From Aminobacter sp. HY435 (GTDB taxonomy: Bacteria; Pseudomonadota; Alphaproteobacteria; Rhizobiales; Rhizobiaceae), in contig NZ_JANKZL010000005.1 of assembly GCF_027568395.1 (NCBI RefSeq), positions 370,690-434,689 of the forward strand: DNA of 64,000 nt. The letters are read 5' to 3'. The translations under genes and the position numbers were made by a program. A model generated the notes under the pieces. That model was not told the DNA's origin. It saw nothing but the letters and a program-made list of their open reading frames with translations, and made no database searches. Positions 53,828 through 62,314 of the stretch are shown piece after piece (within the stretch, counting starts at the first letter, position 1; the number at the start of each line of letters is the position of its first letter).

Positions 53828-54490
53828 ATGGAACTCGTCGCATTCCTCGAAACCCTGTGGCTCGCCCGCATTCCTATTCTCAAGGGACTGGGCGTCACCG
53901 TCTCCATCTCGCTGCTGGCGATCCTCGCAGGCACCGTGCTCGGCATCGGCGTCGGCCTTGCCCTGACCTACGGCAAGGGACCGGTGCGCTGGCTGGTGCG
54001 CGGCTACACCGATTTCATCCGCGGCACGCCCGTGCTGGTGCTGGTTCTCGCGAGCTATTACGTGCTCGGCACCGTGGGTATCGATCTCGGACCGTTCCAG
54101 GCCGGCGTGCTGGCGCTCGCCGTGTTCTGCTCGTCGCATGTCGGCGAGATCGTGCGCGGCGCGCTGCAGTCGATCCCCAACGGCCAGACCGAGGCGGCCA
54201 AGGCGATCGGCCTGACCTTCCCGCAGACATTTGCCTATGTGCTCGGACCGCAGGCCCTGCGCCAGGTCCTGCCGGCCTGGGTCAACACCGCCGCCGAGAT
54301 GGTCAAGGCCTCGACGCTCTTGTCGATCATCGGCGTGGCCGAACTCCTGCTGAGGACGCAGGAGCTGATCTCGCGCACCTTCATGAGCCTCGAATTCTAC
54401 CTCTTCGCGGGCTTCCTCTATTTCGTCATCAACTATGGCATCGAGCGCTTCGGCAAGTACGTCGAACGCAAGACCTCGATCCCCTCGTGA
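53828..54490 (+). CDS. Amino-acid ABC transporter permease 2
   Basis: 220 residues from ATG 53828, 5 bases after permease 1; the open frame extends far upstream but is a shadow of that gene. Signature [20 protein letters not shown] near 60 and EAA loop [18 protein letters not shown] near 118-135. It forms the heteromeric channel with permease 1. Confidence 0.92.
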   Translation: MELVAFLETLWLARIPILKGLGVTVSISLLAILAGTVLGIGVGLALTYGKGPVRWLVRGYTDFIRGTPVLVLVLASYYVLGTVGIDLGPFQAGVLALAVFCSSHVGEIVRGALQSIPNGQTEAAKAIGLTFPQTFAYVLGPQALRQVLPAWVNTAAEMVKASTLLSIIGVAELLLRTQELISRTFMSLEFYLFAGFLYFVINYGIERFGKYVERKTSIPS

Positions 54491-54500
54491 GGCCGCATCA

Positions 54501-55271
54501 ATGACCGGCAACCTTCTCGAAATCCGCGACCTGCACAAGCGCTACGGCGAGGTCGAAGTGCTCAAGGGCGTCGACTGCACAATGGCGCAGGGCGATGTCA
54601 TCGCCATCATCGGCTCGTCGGGCTCCGGCAAGACGACCATGCTCCGCTGCATCAACATGCTGGAGGAGTTCCAGGGCGGCTCGATCCGCATCGACGGCGA
54701 GGAGATCGGCTACGAGACCGCAGGCGGCACCCGTCGCCGCAAGAAGGAAAAGGAAATCGCCCGCCAGCGTGCGATGACTGGCATGGCGTTCCAGCAGTTC
54801 AACCTGTTTCCGCACATGAGCGCGGCCGAAAACGTCATGCTAGGCCTCGTCAAGGTCAAGAAGATGGCCCGCGACGAGGCGCGCAGCGTCGCCGAAAAGT
54901 GGCTCGACCGCGTCGGCCTGGCCGAGCGCCGCGATCGCTTTCCCGGCCAGCTCTCCGGCGGCCAGCAGCAGCGCGTGGCGATTGCCCGCGCCATCGCCAT
55001 GAACCCCAAGCTGATGCTGTTCGACGAGGTCACCTCGGCGCTCGACCCCGAACTGGTCAACGAGGTGCTGCAGGTCATCAAGGACCTCGCCCGCGACGGC
55101 ATGAGCATGCTTTTGGTCACGCACGAGATGCGCTTTGCCTACGAGGTGTCGTCGCGCGTCATCTTCATGAACCAGGGCCGCATCGGCGAGGAAGGCAATC
55201 CGCGCGAGATGTTTCATAAGCCGCAGACCGAGCGTCTGGCCGAGTTCCTCAAGACCTCAACCTTCAACTAG
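54501..55271 (+). CDS. Amino-acid ABC transporter ATP-binding protein
   Basis: 256 residues from ATG 54501. Walker A is GSSGSGKTT near residues 38-46, the Q loop is [13 protein letters not shown] near 94-106, the ABC signature is [15 protein letters not shown] near 150-164, Walker B is [14 protein letters not shown] near 172-185, and the H loop is LLVTHEM near 205. It energises uptake by the two permeases. Gap to permease 2 is 10 bases. Confidence 0.95.
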   Translation: MTGNLLEIRDLHKRYGEVEVLKGVDCTMAQGDVIAIIGSSGSGKTTMLRCINMLEEFQGGSIRIDGEEIGYETAGGTRRRKKEKEIARQRAMTGMAFQQFNLFPHMSAAENVMLGLVKVKKMARDEARSVAEKWLDRVGLAERRDRFPGQLSGGQQQRVAIARAIAMNPKLMLFDEVTSALDPELVNEVLQVIKDLARDGMSMLLVTHEMRFAYEVSSRVIFMNQGRIGEEGNPREMFHKPQTERLAEFLKTSTFN

Positions 55272-55287
55272 CATTCGGAGAATAGAC

Positions 55288-55671
55288 ATGACGATCAAGC
55301 GTTACGGCACCGGCCAGTCCGGAGCTGGCAAGCAGGCGCTGCCTTTCGCCCGCGCTGTCGAGGCCAATGGCTGGCTCTATGTGTCCGGCCAGGTCGCCAT
55401 GGAAAACGGCGAGATCGTCGGCGGCGGCATCATCGCCGAAACCCGCAAGACGATGGAAAACGTCATCGCCATTCTCAAGGAAGCAGGCTACGGCCTCGAG
55501 CATGTCGTGCGTGTCGGCGTCTGGCTTGACGACCCCCGCGACTTCTGGTCGTTCAACGGCGTTTACGCCGAGTATTTCGGTGGCCATCCGCCGGCTCGCG
55601 CTTGCGTGCAGTCGAGTATGATGGTCGATTGCAAAGTCGAAATCGACTGCGTCGCCTACAAGGCGCCCTGA
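55288..55671 (+). CDS. RidA family enamine/imine deaminase
   Basis: 127 residues. RidA/YjgF fold: LPFARAVEANGWLYVSGQVAM near 18, and the catalytic arginine in HPPARACVQ near 100-108. RidA proteins hydrolyse reactive enamine/imine intermediates, such as 2-aminoacrylate made by PLP serine/threonine dehydratases. A role next to a DSD1-type dehydratase and a D-amino-acid dehydrogenase is therefore logical. It lies 16 bases after the ATPase gene. Confidence 0.9.
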   Translation: MTIKRYGTGQSGAGKQALPFARAVEANGWLYVSGQVAMENGEIVGGGIIAETRKTMENVIAILKEAGYGLEHVVRVGVWLDDPRDFWSFNGVYAEYFGGHPPARACVQSSMMVDCKVEIDCVAYKAP

Positions 55672-55713
55672 GTCGTAGCCAGACACACAGACTATCCGCC
55701 GGGGAGGCGGTGC

Positions 55714-56532
55714 ATGGACCAGGTTCCGGACGACATGATCAGCAAGCGGGCCCGCGGTCTCGACCGCGCCTTCGCGATCCTGAACTTCCTGCGCCTGAAG
55801 CGCCAGCCGATGCGGCCGAACGAGATCGCATCAGGCATCGGCGCTCCGCGCTCGTCGGTCTACGAACTGGTCAACCTTTTGATGCGCCAGGGCATCCTGG
55901 AATATCGCGGCGACGATGGCCGCGTGTTCCTTGGTCGCAAGCTCTATTTCCTTGGCGTCGCCTATTCCGAGCAGTTCGACCTGATGCGCGAATGCGACAA
56001 GCTGCTCACGCACATCGCCGAGGAGACGCGCGAGACCGCGCAGATGTGCCTGCTCGAAGGCAACAAGTACACCGTCGCGCAAATGAAGGAGGGGCTGCGC
56101 CCGTTCCGCATCTCCTCCAACGTTGGCGATCCGGTGGCGATCCCGTGGACTGCCTCCGGCCGCCTGCTGGTTGCGCATATGAGCGACCAGGAAATCCTCG
56201 ACTTCATCCCGAAGGAGGACTTCCAGTTGCCCAACGGCCAGTGGCTCGACCCGGCGGTCTTCATATCAGAGGTGCGCGAGGCTGCGCGCGTCGGTTACTA
56301 CACGTTCAACAGCGCGGTTGAGACCTTCACCCACTGCTTCGCCGTGCCTGTCTATCAGGCCGACAGCGTCTGCATCGCGACGCTGTGTCTGGTCGCGCCG
56401 CGCGAGGACGGCCTCAAGAACCACGCCAGCTATCTCAAGACGCTGCTCGATGCCGCTGCAGACCTGTCGAGCCGCCTCGGCCACACGGACGAAGACGAGC
56501 ACGGCGGTCTGCGCGCCGCTGGCCGGCGCTGA
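55714..56532 (+). CDS. IclR family transcriptional regulator
   Basis: 272 residues. N-terminal winged helix (residues about 15-75): GLDRAFAILNFLRLKRQPMRPNEIASGIG (core AFAILNFLRLKRQPMRPNE) and SSVYELVNLLMRQGILEY. The C-terminal GAF-like effector domain spans about 85-255, with PWTASGRLLVAHM near 148. IclR proteins bind small carboxylates and control uptake and catabolic operons. Being inside the operon suggests autoregulation; the palindrome at 52198-52217 is the best candidate site. Confidence 0.9.
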   Translation: MDQVPDDMISKRARGLDRAFAILNFLRLKRQPMRPNEIASGIGAPRSSVYELVNLLMRQGILEYRGDDGRVFLGRKLYFLGVAYSEQFDLMRECDKLLTHIAEETRETAQMCLLEGNKYTVAQMKEGLRPFRISSNVGDPVAIPWTASGRLLVAHMSDQEILDFIPKEDFQLPNGQWLDPAVFISEVREAARVGYYTFNSAVETFTHCFAVPVYQADSVCIATLCLVAPREDGLKNHASYLKTLLDAAADLSSRLGHTDEDEHGGLRAAGRR

Positions 56533-56566
56533 CCCTCCACGCACCTCAAAGGATCGGCCGCACGAC

Positions 56567-57502
56567 ATGGCGGGACGTGTACTTTCCATCGGCGAATGCA
56601 TGGTCGAACTCATGCAGGCCGAAGGCGGCCTGCTGCGGCAGGGCTTTGCCGGCGACAGCTTCAACACCGCTTATTATCTTCGCGCCTGCCTGCCGGAGGC
56701 GTGGCCGGTCGACTATTTCACCGCCGTCGGCACCGACACGATCTCAAATGAAATGCTGGCCTTCATCGAAGGTACGGGCGTTGGCACGGGCTTCATACGC
56801 CGCGTGCCAGGCCGCAGCCCCGGCCTCTACATGATCCATCTCAAGGAGGGCGAGCGCAGTTTCTCCTACTGGCGCTCGGCTTCCGCGGCACGGCTTTTGG
56901 CCGACGATCCAGCCGCATTGCGCTCCGCCATCGACGCCTCGGAGGTGATCTTCTTCTCCGGCATCACGCTGGCGATCCTCGCGCCCGAGGCGGCCGCAAC
57001 GCTGCTGGGCGAACTCGGCCGTGCCAAGGCAGCCGGCAAGCTGGTGGCGTTCGATCCCAACATCCGGCCGCGATTGTGGGACGATGTCGAGACCATGCGG
57101 AGCACGATCACATCAGGTGCTGCCGCCTCATCGCTCGTCATGCCGAGTTTCGAAGATGAGGCGACGCATTTCGGCGATGCCTCGGTTGACGCGACGATCG
57201 CGCGCTATCGCGCTGCGGGCGCAAACAGGCTGGTCGTCAAGAACGGCGCGGAAGGCATCACGCTGAGCTTCGACGGCGAGCAGTCCTTTGCTGCCGCAAC
57301 GAGGGCGGCAAGGATTGTGGACACAACCGGCGCCGGCGACAGCTTCAATGGTGCCTTCCTTGCCAACTACCTCCAGAGCGGCGATCACCGCGCGGCGGCA
57401 GGCTTCGCCGCCGCCGTCGCGGCCGCCGTCATCGGCCATCACGGCGCTCTGGTGGACCGGGCAGAGATCGGGGCACCAGGCGCGGCCGCTCAGTCAGGCT
57501 GA
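56567..57502 (+). CDS. PfkB family sugar kinase (2-keto-3-deoxygluconate kinase-like)
   Basis: 311 residues from ATG 56567 (the earlier open frame overlaps the IclR gene). Ribokinase fold: SIGECMVELMQAEGG near 6, FAGDSFNTAYYLR near 27, and the C-terminal DTTGAGDSFNGAF near 245-257 with catalytic Asp in GAGD. Wording is closest to KDG kinases. It phosphorylates a sugar or sugar acid. Why it belongs in an amino-acid catabolic operon is unclear; it could act on a hydroxy-acid product or be a carry-over. Confidence 0.85.
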   Translation: MAGRVLSIGECMVELMQAEGGLLRQGFAGDSFNTAYYLRACLPEAWPVDYFTAVGTDTISNEMLAFIEGTGVGTGFIRRVPGRSPGLYMIHLKEGERSFSYWRSASAARLLADDPAALRSAIDASEVIFFSGITLAILAPEAAATLLGELGRAKAAGKLVAFDPNIRPRLWDDVETMRSTITSGAAASSLVMPSFEDEATHFGDASVDATIARYRAAGANRLVVKNGAEGITLSFDGEQSFAAATRAARIVDTTGAGDSFNGAFLANYLQSGDHRAAAGFAAAVAAAVIGHHGALVDRAEIGAPGAAAQSG

Positions 57503-57529
57503 ATGCGGTGGTGCTTCAGAGCCTTGTCC

Positions 57530-58129
57530 TCAAGGCGCGTGCACCATCTTGGTCGGTTCCTCCAGCAGGGTGAATGGGTAACCGTCGCATTTCACGTCGG
57601 GGTTTGTCGGGCTGAACATCCCGTTCGGATTGTCCTTGAACAGCCAGGCGTGCAGGTCGTAGTGGGCGAACTCCTTGGGGATCAAGGGTTCGTGGCCTTC
57701 CATCGGGCCCTGGAAAGGCTGGCCGAGCACGCTTGGCCGCTCCGTTGCCGCGTCCAGTGGAACCAGCCACTCGACCGCGACGAGGCTAAGCTTGCCGTCC
57801 GCCCCAGGTTCGTAGATGAGCACGTTCGGCTTGCTGGGGTCGGGCGGCCCCTTCACGGTAAGATTTACGAAGTGGACGCCCATCGCACCCTTCGGATACT
57901 CCATCCGCCCTTCCATCTTTTCGCCGGTGTAGTGGACGCAGCCCACCGTCGAAAGATAGAGGTCGCGGATAGCTACATATGGATCCTTGTATTTTTCCAG
58001 CGCCTGGCGCGCGGCGTCGAGTTCGGCTTTGCTGGGTTCTTCCGCGCTGGCGACATTGATGGTTTGGCTCGCATTCCAGACGAGAGCCAGGGCGACGATG
58101 GCGCCACTGGCGAAACTGGCAGACCTCAT
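57530..58129 (-). CDS. Conserved periplasmic protein of unknown function
   Basis: 199 residues. A signal peptide (residues 1-29) ends near VASAEEPS. The mature protein has a helical start (KAELDAARQALEKYKDP), then YPKGAMGVHFVNLTV near 78, VLIYEPGADGKLSLVAVEW near 105, and HYDLHAWLFKDNPNGMFSPTNP near 160. Two cysteines (VGCVHY, VKCDGY) might bond. I recall similar hypothetical secreted proteins in proteobacteria but know no function. It converges with the PfkB kinase gene. Confidence 0.75.
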   Translation of the reverse strand: MRSASFASGAIVALALVWNASQTINVASAEEPSKAELDAARQALEKYKDPYVAIRDLYLSTVGCVHYTGEKMEGRMEYPKGAMGVHFVNLTVKGPPDPSKPNVLIYEPGADGKLSLVAVEWLVPLDAATERPSVLGQPFQGPMEGHEPLIPKEFAHYDLHAWLFKDNPNGMFSPTNPDVKCDGYPFTLLEEPTKMVHAP

Positions 58130-58431
58130 GGCCGTTCCTCCGCTGATGCATCGTGCGATTGCACGAGCCAGGAGTCTCGCGCGCTCCAGTGTCGCTGTAA
58201 ATCAATCGAATGGGGGAGGGGTCTAGTCAAATCAGCGCGCCGCTTCAGGCCGGCTGATCGTGCCTTGAAGCGGCGAAAAGGCTTTGCTGCCGAATGGTTT
58301 TCCGCGGCAACCGGCCTTTTCGGTATGCATTTTGCCTACAGTTTGACCCGCAGGCCCTTGAATCTTTTGTAAAGAAATTTTACCATGGGTGAACTGATGG
58401 ATTTGTGAGTTTTGCAACAAGGGATAGCCGT
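58130..58431. other. Divergent region before the XRE-cupin regulator
   Basis: 302 bases between the unknown periplasmic protein gene (left-facing) and the cupin regulator (right-facing). Its last part is AT-rich and contains the imperfect palindrome at 58369-58383. I see no small gene or RNA. Confidence 0.5.
58369..58383. promoter_or_regulatory. Candidate autoregulatory operator of the XRE-cupin gene
   Basis: GTAAA, 5 bases, TTTAC: a 5-base inverted repeat in an AT-rich stretch 49 bases before the GTG start of the XRE-cupin regulator. A related TGCAAG-N8-CTTACA element lies before the N-demethylase operon at 63560-63579. It is short, so support is modest. Confidence 0.4.
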
Positions 58432-59142
58432 GTGAAAGAAGACCGTTTGTCAGCCGTTTTGACTGCCGACGGCAAGAAGGCCGCGGCCGCTATCGCCACA
58501 AGGGCTCAGCCGGTCCCACTGCATCAGGATCCGCACGCCATCCGCGACACGCCGGAAAAAGTGCTCGAGGTCGCGCTCGGCCACGAGGTGCGTGCCTTCC
58601 GCAAGAAGCTGGGCATCACCGTCGCCGACCTGGCGGCGATGACAAACATCTCGCTCGGCATGTTGTCCAAGATCGAAAACGGTATCACCTCGCCATCGCT
58701 GACCACGCTGCAGGCGCTGTCGCGGGCACTCGGCGTGCCGCTGACCGCCTTCTTTCGCCGTTTCGAGGAGGAGCGCAGCGCTGTCTTCGTCAAGTCGGGC
58801 GAGGGCGTCGACGTCGAACGCCGCGGCACCCGCGCCGGCCACCAGTATAACCTGCTCGGCCACATCGGCTCGAACACCGCCGGCGTCACCGTCGAGCCCT
58901 ATCTGATCAGTTTGTCGGAAGACTCGGACGTGTTTCCGATGTTCCAGCACGAGGGCATGGAGTTCCTCTACATGCTGGAGGGTGAAGTCGTCTATCGGCA
59001 CGGCAATAACCTCTACCGCATGACGCCGGGCGACAGCCTGTTCTTCGACGCCGACGCGCCGCACGGACCGGAAGAGCTGACCACGCTGCCGATCAAGTAT
59101 CTGTCGATCATCTCCTACCCGCAGGGCACGAGCGGCGACTGA
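58432..59142 (+). CDS. XRE family regulator with C-terminal cupin domain
   Basis: 236 residues from GTG 58432, which has AAGGGA upstream; GTG 58405 has none. The HTH is at about residues 45-100 (VADLAAMTNISLGMLSKIENG), and the cupin sensor at about 150-225 (FQHEGMEFLYMLEGEVVYRHG, GDSLFFDADAPHGPE). Cupin-XRE regulators sense small carboxylates, amines or amino acids and often control adjacent catabolic operons. The nearest such operon is the N-demethylase set on the opposite strand, with a globin gene between. Confidence 0.88.
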   Translation: MKEDRLSAVLTADGKKAAAAIATRAQPVPLHQDPHAIRDTPEKVLEVALGHEVRAFRKKLGITVADLAAMTNISLGMLSKIENGITSPSLTTLQALSRALGVPLTAFFRRFEEERSAVFVKSGEGVDVERRGTRAGHQYNLLGHIGSNTAGVTVEPYLISLSEDSDVFPMFQHEGMEFLYMLEGEVVYRHGNNLYRMTPGDSLFFDADAPHGPEELTTLPIKYLSIISYPQGTSGD

Positions 59143-59184
59143 CCCCGTTCGGTTCGGAAAGTTGCTTGAGGCTGGAAGAGCCGC

Positions 59185-59592
59185 TCAGTCGCGGTTACGC
59201 GTCGTTTCGGCGGCGAAGCCGAAGTGCCGCATGACCATCTCGCGATAGTTGGCGGGAAGATCGGCCTTCTCGATGGCCTTGCGCATGCATTTCAGCCACA
59301 GGTCGCGCAAATCCGGTCCGATCTCGACATGCTCGTGGATTTCCTTGAGCCTGGAATGGCCGTGCTTCTGCACGTAATAGCTTGGCCCGCCGAAGAAGCC
59401 GCAGAGATAGTTGAATTGTTCCTCGCGCGAATGGGCCACGCCATGGCCGCGCAAGTGCAGCACGTGCAGCGGGCGCGCGTCCTCATCCTGCTCGACGATA
59501 TCGTAGAAGACCTCGACGAGCTTGCGGATCGCCTCTTCGCCGCCGAGTTCGACAAACAGCGAGGGCCGTCTGGGTTGCAAGGCATCGTTCAT
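59185..59592 (-). CDS. Group II truncated haemoglobin
   Basis: 135 residues from ATG 59592 with GGAGG 6 bases upstream (GTG 59598 is an alternative). TrHb group II signs are FFGGPSYYVQKHG near 70-82, the proximal-histidine segment RLKEIHEHVEIG near 85-97, and DLWLKCMRKAI near 101-112 with the conserved Trp. Such haemoglobins bind O2 or NO. It lies just downstream of the DUF3445 N-demethylase gene on the same strand, separated by a terminator hairpin, so read-through co-expression is possible. An oxygen-handling or peroxide/NO-protective role with the heme demethylase is an inference. Confidence 0.88.
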   Translation of the reverse strand: MNDALQPRRPSLFVELGGEEAIRKLVEVFYDIVEQDEDARPLHVLHLRGHGVAHSREEQFNYLCGFFGGPSYYVQKHGHSRLKEIHEHVEIGPDLRDLWLKCMRKAIEKADLPANYREMVMRHFGFAAETTRNRD

Positions 59593-59632
59593 GGTCACCT
59601 CCGCCGCGCACCGGCATGGCGGCCTGGCTGAA

Positions 59633-59658
59633 ACGGCCCCGGCTCATGCCGGGGCCGT
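59633..59658 (-). terminator. Terminator after the N-demethylase operon
   Basis: On the minus strand ACGGCCCCGGC pairs perfectly with GCCGGGGCCGT around a 4-base loop, followed by TTCAG. It lies 14 bases after the DUF3445 gene stop and before the globin gene. The T-run is short, so termination may be partial. Confidence 0.7.
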
Positions 59659-59672
59659 CATGGTTTTGCTTT

Positions 59673-60713
59673 TCAGTCGGGGCTGAAGCCCGGTGAGGTC
59701 GGCGCGCCGTCGTCGTACTTCGACAGCCATTCGACGACGGTCGGGCGATAGCGCGTCAGGCCTTTGTAGTCGGCGAGTTCGACCGGCAGGTCGCGCAGCA
59801 CCCTGTGGAAGCGGCGTGCCCATTTCGGCTGCGCCACCAGCTCGTCCATCTTGATCAGGTAGCAGCGGATCGGGAACACCAGCGTATTGGAGCGCGGCAG
59901 CCGCCAGAAGCTCTGCAGCTCGACGCGCAGATGCACCTTGTCGCCGACATTCTCCGGCGTCACCGTCAAGCGGTCACTGCCCCATTTGTGGAAGTTCTCG
60001 GGGCTGGTGTCGAGCCGCGGATTGATCGTCATCGTCCAGTTCAGGCGGCGCGCCGGCTGGCCCTGCTGGATGTTGGTCAGGAACTTCAGCGCACGCGTGA
60101 AGATGCCCTTCTCGTGCGCCAGCGGAACCGGCGCGTGCCACTCGAAGAAGTTCATGCCGATGTCGAAGTCGAGCGACCAGTCGGCCTGGGTGGTGACCGT
60201 GCCGGCGTCCATCCAGAGATTGCCGTCGCGCTGGTCGAGGATGGCGAAGTCGCCCTGGCTCTGGCGGGTGATGTATTCCATCGGGCCGTAGGGCAGGGTG
60301 GAGACGTCGCCGAAGGTGAAGGTGTCGTCGATGCCGAGCGGACGGTTGATCCAACGCCAGCGGTCGCCGTCACGCGTCAGGGTGAAATGTTCGGGATAGC
60401 TTTTGGCTTTCTCGACCATCAGGAGTTCGAGCAGGTCCCAGCCGGCCAGCGTCATGTGCGGCAGCGACTGGCAGCGCAGCGGATCCTCGGCCAGAACCAT
60501 CGCGCGGTCCTGCATCTCCGAGATGTAGTGCTCGTCGACGTCGATCAGGTGCTCGAACACGCTGTTCCTCGGCCCGGGCACATGCGGCTCGATATTGACC
60601 GCATACATGTAGGCGTCTTCGTTGAACGGAAACGGAAAGCGCCTGACCTGCTCCGGACTGTTCTTGAAGCTGAAGTCGTCGCGGAACGTCTCTTGCCTGA
60701 AGTTAATTCCCAT
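59673..60713 (-). CDS. Heme-dependent oxidative N-demethylase catalytic subunit (DUF3445)
   Basis: 346 residues from ATG 60713, with GGGAGGA upstream. The protein follows the DUF3445/HODM-alpha pattern: RRFPFPFNEDAYMYAVNIEP near 30-48 (in part), LPHMTLAGWDLLELLM near 90, RWINRPLGI near 122, and WSLDFDIGMNFFEWHAPVP near 178. The known member from Pseudomonas mendocina uses a PAS-fold heme domain to demethylate dimethylamine with O2. Reducing power would come from the reductase encoded just upstream and the methyl carbon goes to tetrahydrofolate. The heme ligand is not identified here. Substrate, dimethylamine or another secondary amine, is inferred. Confidence 0.85.
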   Translation of the reverse strand: MGINFRQETFRDDFSFKNSPEQVRRFPFPFNEDAYMYAVNIEPHVPGPRNSVFEHLIDVDEHYISEMQDRAMVLAEDPLRCQSLPHMTLAGWDLLELLMVEKAKSYPEHFTLTRDGDRWRWINRPLGIDDTFTFGDVSTLPYGPMEYITRQSQGDFAILDQRDGNLWMDAGTVTTQADWSLDFDIGMNFFEWHAPVPLAHEKGIFTRALKFLTNIQQGQPARRLNWTMTINPRLDTSPENFHKWGSDRLTVTPENVGDKVHLRVELQSFWRLPRSNTLVFPIRCYLIKMDELVAQPKWARRFHRVLRDLPVELADYKGLTRYRPTVVEWLSKYDDGAPTSPGFSPD

Positions 60714-60739
60714 GAGTTCCTCCCTTGTGCCGGCTGATG

Positions 60740-61705
60740 TCAGCGTTCGAGAACCAGTGATCTTCCCTCGAAACGCGACACGCACGGCATGATCTTCTTG
60801 CCCGAGCAGTGTTCCTCCGCGCTCAGCCAATGGTCGTTGTGCTTGAACGTGCCGTCATGGGATATGACGTTCGTCTCGCACTGGCCGCAGACGCCGCCGC
60901 GGCACAGGTAAGGTGGATCGACGCCCGCCGCCTCGATGGCTTCGAGCAGGCTTTGCTGTTCGCCGACCCGGATCTCCAACCCGCTCACCGCCAATGTGAC
61001 GTCGAAGGGAGTGCCAGGCTGCGGCGCGGCGAAGTGCTCGTAGTGCACCATTTCGTCCGGCCAGCCATGTGCCGCGGCCGTATCGCGCACCCAGCGGATC
61101 ATGCCCGCCGGGCCACAGACATAGAGGTGGGTTCCCAGCGGCTGGCCCGAGAGCAGCCGCTCGAGCGGAATGCGCTCGTTGCGGTCGTCGTAGTAGAGGT
61201 TGACGCGGCTGCCGTAGCGATCGCGCAAGACATCGGTGTAGCTGCCCAGCGTCTCGGAACGGCAGGTGTAGTGCAGCTCGAAATTGCCGCCTGACGACGC
61301 CAGCTGCGCCGTCTGCGCCAGGAATGGCGTGATGCCGATGCCGCCGGCGATCATCAGGTGCTTCTTGGCCCGAAGGTCCAGCGAGAACAGGTTCACCGGA
61401 TAGCTGATCACCATTTCCATGCCACGCTTGACGCGATTGTGCATGAACAGCGAGCCGCCGCGGCCCGAATCGTCGCGGCGCACCGAGATCGTGTAGTCGC
61501 GCGTGTTGAGCGGCGAGCTCATCAGCGAGTAGGGGTTGAGCCTGGTCGTGCCGTTGTCGCGCATTTCGACGACGACATGGGCGCCGCCGGAAAAAGTCGG
61601 CAGGTCATCGCCATCGGTGCGCTCGAAATGGAAGCGCTTGACCAGTTCATTGACCGCGACCACGTCGGTCACGGTGACGTTCAGCTTGGTTGTTCCCGCG
61701 CTCAC
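60740..61705 (-). CDS. Flavin/2Fe-2S oxidoreductase of the N-demethylase (PDR/VanB-type reductase)
   Basis: 321 residues from GTG 61705, chosen because AGGAGGAG lies just upstream and the GTG overlaps the DmmA-like stop (GTGA). Flavin domain: RLNPYSLMSSP near 58. NAD domain: AGGIGITPFLAQ near 118 and CGPAGM near 195. The C-terminal plant-type ferredoxin domain holds CRGGVCGQCET near 272-282 plus a later cysteine near PCVSRFEG. It carries electrons from NAD(P)H to the heme subunit. Tight spacing with both neighbours supports a complex. Confidence 0.9.
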   Translation of the reverse strand: MSAGTTKLNVTVTDVVAVNELVKRFHFERTDGDDLPTFSGGAHVVVEMRDNGTTRLNPYSLMSSPLNTRDYTISVRRDDSGRGGSLFMHNRVKRGMEMVISYPVNLFSLDLRAKKHLMIAGGIGITPFLAQTAQLASSGGNFELHYTCRSETLGSYTDVLRDRYGSRVNLYYDDRNERIPLERLLSGQPLGTHLYVCGPAGMIRWVRDTAAAHGWPDEMVHYEHFAAPQPGTPFDVTLAVSGLEIRVGEQQSLLEAIEAAGVDPPYLCRGGVCGQCETNVISHDGTFKHNDHWLSAEEHCSGKKIMPCVSRFEGRSLVLER

Positions 61706-62310
61706 CGGAAAATCTCCTCCTTCTGAGGGATCTCGGTCGGATCCTCGGCATTGATGCACACGCCCTGGAAGGCGGCGATGCGGCGTGAATAGTGGTCGCG
61801 CACCAGAAGCAGCAGTCCGCAATGCGAGCAGGTCGCCGGTTGCGTGGTGACGTTTTCGGTGATGCCCTTGCAGTGCACGCACTGCATGCGGCGGGCGAGA
61901 GAACCGCGCTGCTCCGTCTGGATCGACGCATGGTCGATACCGGCTTCGGTCGCGGCCAGCATCATCTGACCGATCAGCCCTTCGGTGCCGGCGAGGTAGA
62001 TGCGCAGCCCCATATGGGCGTTGGCGAGCGTCCATTTCAGTCGCGGCAAGGCTGCCGCGACGCTGGGGCCTTCATAATATTGGGCCGGCTTGAGCGCTTT
62101 CAGGCTCTGCTGGAAGCGCTCTCCCGACCGGCCCGGTATGAACATGATATGGGCACTGGCGAAGAAGCCTTCGGGCGCCTGCCGCGCCAGGTCCAGGATC
62201 GCGGACGCCCCTTCGGCGTCCGCTACGAGCAGATGGCTGCTACCGGCCTGCGGTGACAATGTTCCGTAGACCGGGCGACTGAGGATCGTCTTCACCGGCG
62301 CACTGTCCAA
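61702..62310 (-). CDS. DmmA-like zinc-ribbon subunit of the N-demethylase
   Basis: 202 residues from TTG 62310; AAGGG lies 8-10 bases upstream, within the end of the preceding gene. A GTG at 62295 has no ribosome site. The first 130 residues resemble the flavodoxin/reductase-like NAD half (HLLVADAEGAS, GLRIYLAGTEGLIGQMMLAATEAGI). The C-terminus is a rubredoxin-like zinc ribbon with CVHC and CSHC (residues about 143-164), then SRRIAAFQGVCINAEDP. I recognise this as the small DmmA-type subunit of dimethylamine monooxygenase. It is coupled to the reductase gene by a 4-base overlap. Confidence 0.75.
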   Translation of the reverse strand: MDSAPVKTILSRPVYGTLSPQAGSSHLLVADAEGASAILDLARQAPEGFFASAHIMFIPGRSGERFQQSLKALKPAQYYEGPSVAAALPRLKWTLANAHMGLRIYLAGTEGLIGQMMLAATEAGIDHASIQTEQRGSLARRMQCVHCKGITENVTTQPATCSHCGLLLLVRDHYSRRIAAFQGVCINAEDPTEIPQKEEIFR

Positions 62311-62314
62311 GGTC

